A stretch of 16,111 bases of DNA from Clostridia bacterium (GTDB taxonomy: Bacteria > Bacillota > Clostridia > Christensenellales > Borkfalkiaceae), in NCBI GenBank assembly GCA_900770685.1, contig CAAGLC010000022.1:1-16111 (forward strand), written 5' to 3'. A program made the translations under genes and the position numbers. Position 1 is the stretch's first letter. The number at the start of each line of letters is the position of its first letter. Below, one piece after another: positions 1 through 6,279 of the stretch. A model generated the notes under the pieces. It did not search any database, was not told where the DNA came from, and saw only the letters and a program-made list of their open reading frames with translations.

Positions 1-258
1 GTAACGATTAGCATTTTATCTATTATTGCAAAATCTTTAACCACCATTGCCTATGGAATAAAAGACCCTCACAAACTTAGAATCTTGAATTTCCCTGCCT
101 CGTTCTTGTGGTTAATTTATAATACTATATACTTCTCTATTTTTGGAATCGTTAACGAACTTATGGTTATGCCGTCTATAATCATTGCAGAATTACGCTT
201 TAGAAAAGACAGGTCGATTAAACCAACTCCTGAACAAACCGACGAACAAACGGATTAA
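1..258 (+). CDS. YgjV-family inner membrane protein, C-terminal fragment
   Basis: This is an open frame running in from the left edge and ending with TAA at 256-258. It gives 85 residues and no start, so the N-terminal part lies outside the window. The visible part has a hydrophobic stretch, then a DPHKLRILNFP segment leading into a Trp-Leu-Ile-Tyr-Asn helix, another helix ending in an acidic-hydrophobic segment (IVNELMVMPSIIIAEL), and a basic tail RFRKDR. This order resembles the end of YgjV-type membrane proteins, a family without a firmly assigned function. The tail is hydrophilic and rich in Pro, Thr and Gln (PTPEQTDEQTD). A hairpin terminator follows 16 bases after the stop. The family call rests on remembered pattern only. 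That it is a multi-helix membrane protein is more secure. Confidence 0.6.
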   Translation, partial: VTISILSIIAKSLTTIAYGIKDPHKLRILNFPASFLWLIYNTIYFSIFGIVNELMVMPSIIIAELRFRKDRSIKPTPEQTDEQTD

Positions 259-274
259 TAATAAAAATTAATAT

Positions 275-311
275 AAAAAAAAGGATAACGAAACTTTCGT
301 TATCCTTTTTT
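275..311. terminator. Bidirectional intrinsic terminator between convergent genes
   Basis: A near-perfect inverted repeat has the arms GGATAACGA (283-291) and TCGTTATCC (297-305), separated by a 5-base loop. An A-run precedes the left arm and a T-run follows the right arm. It therefore works as a rho-independent terminator in both directions. It lies between the YgjV-like gene (+, ends 258) and the HTH-cupin-ligase gene (-, ends 327), serving both convergent transcripts. Confidence 0.9.
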
Positions 312-326
312 AATTTAACGTTATTT

Positions 327-2612
327 TTACAGTTTATTTCTTTGAATTTTTCCACTAGTAGTTTTCGGAAGTTCGCTTCTAAACACAATAATTCTAGGAT
401 ATTTATATGGAGCGGTTCTTTCCTTAACGTATTGCTGAATTTCCTTCTTTAATTCCTCACTAGGTTCTTTACCGTTTACTAAAACTATACTTGCTTTAAC
501 TACTTGACCACGAACTTCGTCGGGTGCTGCTGAAACGCCACACTCTAAAACGTAAGGAAGTTCCATAATAACGCTTTCAATCTCAAACGGTCCAATTCTA
601 TAACCGCTAGACTTTATAACGTCGTCAACACGGCCAACGTACCAATAGAATCCGTCCTCGTCGCACCAAGCGGTATCGCCCGTATGATAATACCCGTCGT
701 GCCAAACTTCTTTAGTCTTAGCTTCGTCGTTATAATAGCCGGTAAATAATCCACAAGGCGCGCCGTCTTTTACGTTTACTACGATTTCACCTACTTCACC
801 AACGGGAACTTTTTGACCGTTAGAGTTAACGAGCGCTATATCGTATATCGGAGCAGGCTTTCCCATTGAGCCGATTTTATGTGGCGCGCCAACCATATTT
901 CCTATTATCATAGTACTTTCAGATTGACCGAAACCTTCGTGTATTTGAAGTCCAGTTAACTTTTCAAACTGCTTATAAACTTCGGGGTTTAACGCTTCTC
1001 CAGCCGTCGTCATATGTTTTACGGAAGATAAATCGTATTGTGATAAATCTTGTTTTATCATCATCCTAAGCATAGTTGGTGGCGCACAGAAACTCGTTAT
1101 ATGATATTTAGCGAACATTGGCAAGATATCTGAAGCGTCAAATCTATCGAAATCATAAACGAATATTGCCCCCTCGCAAAGCCATTGTCCGTATAATTTA
1201 CCCCACATTGCCTTTGCCCAACCAGTATCGGAAATAGTAAAATGCAATCCTTCACTATCTACCGAGTGCCAGTATTTTGCCGTATGAAAATGTCCTAACG
1301 GGTATTTGTGATTATGCATTGCAATTTTCGGATATCCGGAAGTTCCGGACGTAAAGTACATCATCATCAAATCGTTTCCACACGGAGCGTCTTCACCACG
1401 CTCGAAGTGAGTGCTATACATCTTATATTCCGAATCAAACGGTCTCCACCCGTCTCTTTCTCCGTTAACTATAATCATATTCTTTAAGCCGTCGTAATTT
1501 GAACACGCCAACTCAACCTGTCTTGCAGTATCCCCGTCAGACGTACAAATTATTGAAGAAACGCCGGCAGACTTAAATCTATATTCAAAATCGTGTTCAA
1601 CTAATTGGTTAGTTGCAGGTATCGCGATTGCACCGATTTTATTTAAGCCCATAATAGCGAACCAAAATTGATAATGACGCTTTAACACTAGCATAACCTT
1701 ATCGCCACGCTTAATGCCTATCGATTTAAAATAATTTGCGCATCTGTTCGACTCTTTCTTGATGTCGGTAAAAGTGAATTTTCTATCGGTTTTATCCTTA
1801 GCAACGTAAACTAATGCAAGTTTTTCCGGCTCGCGTTCGGATATTGCGTCAATAACGTCAAATGCAAAATTAAAATTGTCCGTATTCTTAAACTTGATTT
1901 TAACGGGAGTTCCGTTAGCATCTTCTTTTACTTCAATGAACTTTTTGTAAGCCCTTTGCTTTTTATCGTGCAAAACTGCTTTAATTCTATTAGAATCCAC
2001 AATTCCCGCGCTCTCAAGGTCCGGAATAGGTTCGCCTGATGGATTTAATACTATTGCATAGAAAATACAATCCTTTCCACCAACGGCTATCATTCCGTGT
2101 GGCGTGCTACTATCGTAATAAATGCTATCTCCAGCGTTCAACACTTCCCTATGTTTTCCAACTTGAACCATTAAACTGCCTTCAACGACTATATCTATCT
2201 CTTGTCCTGCGTGCGTAGTGCATTCGATAGGCTTTTTCTCCGCCTCAGCGTCATACTCGCTCTTTACGTATAAAGGCTCGGCAATCCTATTTTGAAACGC
2301 GTACGCCAAGTTATAATAGGTCATCCCGTGCGCGTTTGCTATCTCTTGTCCGTTTCCTTTTCTCGTTACGGTATAAGAAGTGAGTTTTGGAGAAAAACCT
2401 TCAATAATTTCCGTTACGTTTACGCCTAAAGCATTTGCACAACGATATATAAACGCAAAGTTTAAGTCTTTCTTTCCTTCTTCACAACTAACGTATTCAT
2501 CAAGAGATACTGCCGTTAAATCAGCCATCTCTTGTTGCGTTTTTCCCTCAATCTCTCTCAACTCACGGATACGTTCCGCCATTTCTTTAATTTTTAGATC
2601 TAATAATTCCAT
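327..2612 (-). CDS. HTH-cupin-AMP-forming acyl-CoA synthetase fusion
   Basis: This 761-residue protein has three parts. Residues about 5-70 form a Cro/C1-type helix-turn-helix (KTQQEMADLTAVS region). Residues about 120-195 form a cupin barrel (THAGQEIDIVVEGSL, then GDSIYYDSSTPHG). Residues about 245-761 form a complete AMP-forming adenylating enzyme. In the last part the phosphate loop YFTSGTSGYPK is at 419-429, EGFGQSES at 559-566, YHTGD at 642-646, the hinge GRVDDVIKSSGYRIG at 660-674, and PKTTSGKIQR with the catalytic Lys755 at 749-758. Such enzymes activate a carboxylic acid as acyl-AMP and pass it to CoA. The hinge and C-terminus resemble medium-chain acyl-CoA synthetases; the substrate cannot be read from sequence. 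I chose ATG at 2610-2612 because AGGAG sits four bases upstream. A start 11 codons earlier would lie inside the T-box terminator. XRE-cupin regulators usually exist as separate proteins, so the fusion is notable. The gene is controlled by the T-box leader upstream. Confidence 0.9.
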   Translation of the reverse strand: MELLDLKIKEMAERIRELREIEGKTQQEMADLTAVSLDEYVSCEEGKKDLNFAFIYRCANALGVNVTEIIEGFSPKLTSYTVTRKGNGQEIANAHGMTYYNLAYAFQNRIAEPLYVKSEYDAEAEKKPIECTTHAGQEIDIVVEGSLMVQVGKHREVLNAGDSIYYDSSTPHGMIAVGGKDCIFYAIVLNPSGEPIPDLESAGIVDSNRIKAVLHDKKQRAYKKFIEVKEDANGTPVKIKFKNTDNFNFAFDVIDAISEREPEKLALVYVAKDKTDRKFTFTDIKKESNRCANYFKSIGIKRGDKVMLVLKRHYQFWFAIMGLNKIGAIAIPATNQLVEHDFEYRFKSAGVSSIICTSDGDTARQVELACSNYDGLKNMIIVNGERDGWRPFDSEYKMYSTHFERGEDAPCGNDLMMMYFTSGTSGYPKIAMHNHKYPLGHFHTAKYWHSVDSEGLHFTISDTGWAKAMWGKLYGQWLCEGAIFVYDFDRFDASDILPMFAKYHITSFCAPPTMLRMMIKQDLSQYDLSSVKHMTTAGEALNPEVYKQFEKLTGLQIHEGFGQSESTMIIGNMVGAPHKIGSMGKPAPIYDIALVNSNGQKVPVGEVGEIVVNVKDGAPCGLFTGYYNDEAKTKEVWHDGYYHTGDTAWCDEDGFYWYVGRVDDVIKSSGYRIGPFEIESVIMELPYVLECGVSAAPDEVRGQVVKASIVLVNGKEPSEELKKEIQQYVKERTAPYKYPRIIVFRSELPKTTSGKIQRNKL

Positions 2613-2629
2613 ATTTCTCCTATAACAGT

Positions 2630-2664
2630 AAAAAAACCGCCCCAAAGTTTTTACTTTGAGACGG
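2630..2664 (-). terminator. T-box regulatory terminator
   Basis: On the minus strand an 11-pair stem, CCGTCTCAAAG with CTTTGGGGCGG (two G-T pairs), has a six-base loop and is followed by seven T. It ends just 10 bases before the AGGAG site of the ligase gene, so termination removes the message. The competing antiterminator would use the T-box core at about 2675-2692, stabilised by an uncharged tRNA. Confidence 0.9.
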
Positions 2665-2890
2665 GTGAAATTCTATCCCCGCGGTACCACTCAAATTGCG
2701 AATCCGCCACTCTTTTTTCGGAATCTATCAATTCCTTTGCACTCTCGTAGCATACACGGGAACGTTCTACTAACCGAAAACGGCTTTCTTCGTTCCTGCT
2801 CCGAAGTTACACGACTTTTTATCCCCTATCGGTTCGCACCAAACACCGACTCTCTGAAAGGTTACCAAAAAGCGCCTCTCCATCAACGCT
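2630..2890 (-). promoter_or_regulatory. T-box riboswitch leader of the acyl-CoA ligase gene
   Basis: Read on the minus strand, this leader has the T-box core GAGTGGTACCGCGGGGATAG (2692-2673). It is preceded by a purine-rich AAAAAAGAGTGG segment and followed by an intrinsic terminator. Upstream is a typical Stem I: a GATGGAGAG segment near the base (about 2884-2876), a distal CAGAGAGTCGGTG...CGAACCGAT hairpin, and a 6-bp CTTTTT/AAAAAG helix. A CGTT/AACG pairing closes the base (2888-2885 with 2794-2791). The 3' side of the specifier loop reads GTAACTTCGGAG. TTC at 2805-2803, followed by a purine, best fits as the specifier, suggesting tRNA-Phe. The bulge TGGT would pair with an ACCA tRNA end (discriminator A). 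The T-box identity is firm. The specifier is a hand reading and could be wrong. Confidence 0.93.
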
Positions 2891-2897
2891 TAAGTTT

Positions 2898-2926
2898 ATT
2901 TTATCATAACTTAATCATCTTGTCAA
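2898..2926 (-). promoter_or_regulatory. Sigma-A-type promoter of the T-box leader
   Basis: On the minus strand TTGACA (2926-2921) and TAAAAT (2903-2898) are separated by exactly 17 bases. Transcription would start near 2891, directly before the base of Stem I. The -35 box starts only 22 bases after the stop of the small membrane protein gene. There is no terminator between them, so read-through from upstream is also possible. Confidence 0.85.
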
Positions 2927-2947
2927 ACGATTATTGCTCTTTATGTT

Positions 2948-3145
2948 TTAATCCTTCTTGTTAACGACTACGGTTGCTATTACGGCTATCCATTGACATA
3001 AAAATCCAAACCAAAACCATAATACTTCGTTCATTTCCGCGTCTTTTTTTCTAATAATGGTCGCGCAAATTCTTCCGCATACGATTCCCGTACATATCCA
3101 TAAGAAAATTAAAACTAAGGTTGAAATTATTTGCAATGCTAACAT
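2948..3145 (-). CDS. Small two-helix membrane protein, function unknown
   Basis: This 65-residue protein has two hydrophobic segments, at about residues 4-30 and 41-61. They are joined by a short charged stretch, IIRKKDAEMNE, and it ends in VNKKD. The basic residues at the inner loop and the C-terminus suggest a hairpin with both charged parts on the cytoplasmic side. The second segment is rich in Trp and Phe (VLWFWFGFLCQW). I consider it a real gene because AAGGAG lies eight bases before its ATG and a perfect consensus promoter lies just upstream. It sits between nadE and the T-box ligase gene on the same strand. I do not recognise a family. It could be a small stress or envelope protein, but nothing in the sequence decides this. 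Confidence 0.8.
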   Translation of the reverse strand: MLALQIISTLVLIFLWICTGIVCGRICATIIRKKDAEMNEVLWFWFGFLCQWIAVIATVVVNKKD

Positions 3146-3168
3146 AGTAAATTCTCCTTACCTAAGTT

Positions 3169-3197
3169 ATTATATTAAATTATATCGCTTTTGTCAA
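3169..3197 (-). promoter_or_regulatory. Perfect consensus promoter of the 65-residue membrane protein
   Basis: On the minus strand TTGACA (3197-3192), a 17-base spacer and TATAAT (3174-3169) match the vegetative sigma factor consensus at every position. The predicted start near 3162 leaves a leader of about 17 bases. The promoter lies in the gap directly after the nadE stop codon. Confidence 0.9.
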
Positions 3198-3209
3198 GAG
3201 ATTTATAAT

Positions 3210-5084
3210 CTAAACCCCTTTGCTCCATATTTTTCCGACGGCATCCGATGGCATTGAAAATCCCTTTCTTGGAGATAATGAAAATTTACCTACACTCACG
3301 CCGTCCGGCAAACAACTTCTTTTAAATTGTTGACTGAAAAATCTTCTCAAAAAGACGTTAAGCCATTTTTCTATCGTTTGCGCGCTATACTCATTATCAA
3401 AACTTATTTTAGCCATTTCATAAACCTTTTCCGGTGTTAATCCCATATATATTACGTTATACAAGAAGAAGTCATGCAGAGAATAAGGTCCGACTAAGTC
3501 CTCCGTTCTTTGTTCGCTGTTTTCTTCTTTCGTTGGAATTAATTCTGGGCTTACGGGAGTATCTAAAACGTCAAGCAATACGGTTTTTAATTTACCTTTG
3601 CTTTTTTCCGCGTACGCCTGAACTAAATACCTAACTAGCGTTTTAGGTACGCTCGCGTTAACTCCATACGAACTCATGTGGTCGCCATTATAGGTTGCCC
3701 AGCCTAATGCAAGTTCGCTTAAATCCCCCGTCCCAACAACCAAACCATAATTCATATTCGCTAAATCCATCAATACTTGAGTTCGTTCCCTTGCCTGCGC
3801 GTTTTCAAACGCTGCGTCATATTCGTTTCCACTATGACCTATGTCTTTTAAATGTCTTTTAACCGATTTGCTTACGTCGATTTTCCTTAAGGTTACGCCT
3901 AACGCTTTCGCCAGGATAATAGAGTTTTCAAGCGTTCTTGACGTCGTTCCAAAACAAGGCATAGTAACGGCTATTATCTCTTTAGCGCCTCTTCCCATTT
4001 TTCTAAAGGTTTCTACTGCAACCAATATTGCAAGCGTGGAATCAAGTCCGCCGGATAAACCTAAAATCACCGTCTTTGCACGTGTGTGAAGTATTCTCTT
4101 TTTCAACCCTTCCGCTTGTATTTCTAGTATCTCACTAGCATCTTTAACACCGTCTTTACCCTTTGGCAAAAACGGATATCTATTAGACTTTCTAGTAAAA
4201 TCACAGTCGTTATTAAGACTAAATTCTACCACTTTAATATTTTCACTATCTTTTGCTTTTAATCTACCCTGCTTAAATCTTTCCGCTAAATCTAAATCAA
4301 TTTCGGCAGTCGTTAAACCGGTTACAAACGGTCTACTTTCGGCAAGAGTTTCACCGTTTTCGGCAACTACGCTATATCCGGAATATGCAAAATCCCCAGT
4401 AGATTCACCAACTCCCGCGTTTGCAAAAACGTATGATAGCCCCCCTCTTTTAGAAAGACTTTTAACGGTTTGTAAAATTTCTTCGTTTCCACCCGAAACG
4501 GCAGGAATCCCCGCAGTATTTAGGACAAGATTAACGCCTAAATTAGCATATTGTAACGACGGCGGAACTATTCTTTCGTAATCACTACCAATCTCTACTG
4601 CAATTCTCATTTTGCGATTGACTACGTTCTCGAAAATTAATTTATTCGCTATCCGTACTTTTTCCCCGTTAAAATCAATTTCTCCCTCTTCTTCTAATCT
4701 CGAAAACACCTTTTTATCATCTAAACCTATGTCGCTTTCCTTAGCAACCATACCTAAAATTTTGCCTTTGCAAATTACAGCCGAAACATTAAGTATTTTT
4801 GTTAAATAACGTATTGGCAAGCCTACCGCTACTAGCATTTCTTTATCTAGCGTACTATTAACCACGCTAATTAGTGCCTCCTTTGCACTATTGGTCAAAA
4901 CTTCATTAGCGTACAAATCACCACACGTGCACCCCGTTAAAGAAAGTTCGGGAAACACTAAAACTTCAACGTTTTCACCATTGGCTTGTTCTATTCCTTT
5001 AATAATATTTTCGGCGTTAAATCGCGTATCGCAAACGTTAATTTCAGGCGTGTATACACCAACTTTTACATATCCAAATTTCAT
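3210..5084 (-). CDS. nadE: NAD+ synthase with glutaminase-like domain lacking its Cys
   Basis: This 624-residue protein has the usual length of glutamine-dependent NAD+ synthases, which amidate nicotinate adenine dinucleotide using ATP. Residues about 1-290 form a nitrilase-like glutaminase domain (FPELSLTG at 44-51). Residues about 300-624 form the synthetase, with the LSGGLDS ATP loop at 343-349 and GTGDLSELALGWATYNGD at 451-468. The glutaminase triad of this family is Glu-Lys-Cys. Glu46 and a Lys at about 115 (VAKES) are present, but the EICED segment reads EIGSD at 164-168. The nucleophile Cys is Gly166, one base from a Cys codon. The residues after the Lys also diverge from the usual pattern. 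Free ammonia may therefore be the nitrogen source. I chose the ATG at 5082-5084 because GGAG lies six bases upstream; earlier Met codons lack a site. No terminator follows the gene. Confidence 0.93.
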   Translation of the reverse strand: MKFGYVKVGVYTPEINVCDTRFNAENIIKGIEQANGENVEVLVFPELSLTGCTCGDLYANEVLTNSAKEALISVVNSTLDKEMLVAVGLPIRYLTKILNVSAVICKGKILGMVAKESDIGLDDKKVFSRLEEEGEIDFNGEKVRIANKLIFENVVNRKMRIAVEIGSDYERIVPPSLQYANLGVNLVLNTAGIPAVSGGNEEILQTVKSLSKRGGLSYVFANAGVGESTGDFAYSGYSVVAENGETLAESRPFVTGLTTAEIDLDLAERFKQGRLKAKDSENIKVVEFSLNNDCDFTRKSNRYPFLPKGKDGVKDASEILEIQAEGLKKRILHTRAKTVILGLSGGLDSTLAILVAVETFRKMGRGAKEIIAVTMPCFGTTSRTLENSIILAKALGVTLRKIDVSKSVKRHLKDIGHSGNEYDAAFENAQARERTQVLMDLANMNYGLVVGTGDLSELALGWATYNGDHMSSYGVNASVPKTLVRYLVQAYAEKSKGKLKTVLLDVLDTPVSPELIPTKEENSEQRTEDLVGPYSLHDFFLYNVIYMGLTPEKVYEMAKISFDNEYSAQTIEKWLNVFLRRFFSQQFKRSCLPDGVSVGKFSLSPRKGFSMPSDAVGKIWSKGV

Positions 5085-5100
5085 AAAATTCTCCATTTTT

Positions 5101-5112
5101 GCCAAAATTGGC
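5101..5112. promoter_or_regulatory. Short inverted repeat in the nadE leader
   Basis: GCCAA and TTGGC arms are separated by two bases and flanked by a T-run on both sides. The element sits between the predicted nadE start of transcription and its ribosome binding site. It could be an operator for a repressor of NAD synthesis genes or a weak RNA hairpin. I do not recognise a specific binding motif, so the role is a guess. Confidence 0.3.
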
Positions 5113-5127
5113 TTTTTGATCAATTGC

Positions 5128-5156
5128 ATTTTACATCATTTTTGTTAAAAATGCAA
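5128..5156 (-). promoter_or_regulatory. Predicted nadE promoter
   Basis: On the minus strand TTGCAT (5156-5151) and TAAAAT (5133-5128) are separated by 17 bases. The predicted start near 5121 gives a leader of roughly 37 bases before nadE. The promoter begins only 15 bases beyond the terminator of the gal operon. Confidence 0.65.
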
Positions 5157-5170
5157 TATTTTGCAAAATA

Positions 5171-5196
5171 AAAAAACGCAAATTTTTGCGTTTTTT
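5171..5196. terminator. Terminator after galE
   Basis: CGCAAA (5177-5182) and TTTGCG (5185-5190) form a short stem with AA/TT in the centre. Six A lie on the left and six T on the right, so the pairing extends and the hairpin works in either direction. It lies 26-51 bases beyond the galE stop and closes the ypsC-galT-galE operon. Confidence 0.85.
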
Positions 5197-5221
5197 CAAA
5201 AAATGTCGTTTTTCATCTTGT

Positions 5222-6235
5222 TTAGTCGTCATACCCGTTCGGGTTGTTCATTTGCCAATTAATAGCGTCTCTACACATATCCTCAAGGTCCTTTTCCGCC
5301 TTAAAGCCAAGCACTTCAAACGCTAGTGACGGATCTGCATAACACTCGTCGATATCGCCCGGTCTTCTAGGCATAATTTTATACGGAATCGGTTTTCCGG
5401 TAACCTTTTCAAACGCCTTAACCATATCAAGCACAGAGTATCCTTTGCCCGTTCCCAAATTAACGGTTAATATTCCTGGATTTTCTAAGAGTTTCGTTAC
5501 TGCTAGAACGTGACCTTTAGCCAAATCTACAACGTGAATATAGTCTCTTACTCCCGTTCCGTCCGGCGTATCGTAATCGTTACCAAATACGCCTAAGTAT
5601 TCTCTCTTGCCGACTACTACTTGAGTTATATACGGACAAAGATTGTTAGGAATTCCTTTAGGATCTTCGCCTATCAACCCAGATTGATGCGCTCCTATCG
5701 GGTTGAAGTATCTTAAAATTACGATATTAAAACTTTTATCCGATTTGTATAAATCGTTTAAGATATATTCTATAAAAAGTTTCGTGCTACCGTATGGATT
5801 AGAAGTTGAAAGCGGAAAATCTTCCTTAATGGGTACAGACTTCGGTTTTCCGTAAACGGTTGCAGACGATGAAAATACCAAATTTTTTACGCCGTGCTTA
5901 CGCATTGCAAATGCTAAAACCAACAATCCTTCAATATTATTTTCATAATATTCTAAAGGCTTTTCGCACGATTCTCCAACGGCTTTTAATCCTGCAAAAT
6001 TTATTACGGCGTCGATTTTATTTTTAGAAAAAATCTTATCAAGTAATTTCGAGTTTCTAATGTCGCCCTTGTAAAACTTTACTTTTTTGCCCGTTATTAA
6101 TTCTACTCTTTCAACGGCTTTTTTCTTACTGTTAATTAAATTATCAACGCACACTACTTGATGCCCCGAATTTAATAATTCAACCATCGTGTGCGATCCT
6201 ATATATCCTGCTCCACCCGTTACGAGTACGTTCAT
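5222..6235 (-). CDS. galE: UDP-glucose 4-epimerase
   Basis: This 337-residue protein interconverts UDP-galactose and UDP-glucose in the Leloir pathway and supplies UDP-galactose for envelope sugars. It is a short-chain dehydrogenase of full family length. The NAD-binding GGAGYIGSH is at residues 7-15, NFAGLKAVGES at 79-89, and the catalytic SSSATVYG at 122-129 with Ser124. The Tyr148-x3-Lys152 pair is in NPYGSTK. The ATG is preceded by AAGGAG at good spacing. The gene is last in the operon, 44 bases after galT, and is followed by a terminator. All key residues are present. Its partner GalT gives UDP-galactose, which GalE returns to UDP-glucose. Confidence 0.97.
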   Translation of the reverse strand: MNVLVTGGAGYIGSHTMVELLNSGHQVVCVDNLINSKKKAVERVELITGKKVKFYKGDIRNSKLLDKIFSKNKIDAVINFAGLKAVGESCEKPLEYYENNIEGLLVLAFAMRKHGVKNLVFSSSATVYGKPKSVPIKEDFPLSTSNPYGSTKLFIEYILNDLYKSDKSFNIVILRYFNPIGAHQSGLIGEDPKGIPNNLCPYITQVVVGKREYLGVFGNDYDTPDGTGVRDYIHVVDLAKGHVLAVTKLLENPGILTVNLGTGKGYSVLDMVKAFEKVTGKPIPYKIMPRRPGDIDECYADPSLAFEVLGFKAEKDLEDMCRDAINWQMNNPNGYDD

Positions 6236-6279
6236 TATAATTCTCCTTAAAAACCTTTTGATTTTTTCAATCCTTTAAT

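Noticed and set aside
2613..2645. An 11-codon N-terminal extension of the HTH-cupin-ligase
   Set aside because: The extended start lies within the T-box terminator hairpin and would skip the strong AGGAG site four bases before the ATG at 2612.
2656..2964. A 102-residue open frame on the + strand
   Set aside because: It is antisense to the T-box leader; its FYPRGTTQIA peptide is simply the reverse of the conserved T-box core. It has no ribosome binding site.
5085..5129. A 15-residue extension of NadE
   Set aside because: Upstream Met codons have no ribosome binding site, while ATG at 5084 has GGAG at good spacing and begins the conserved domain.
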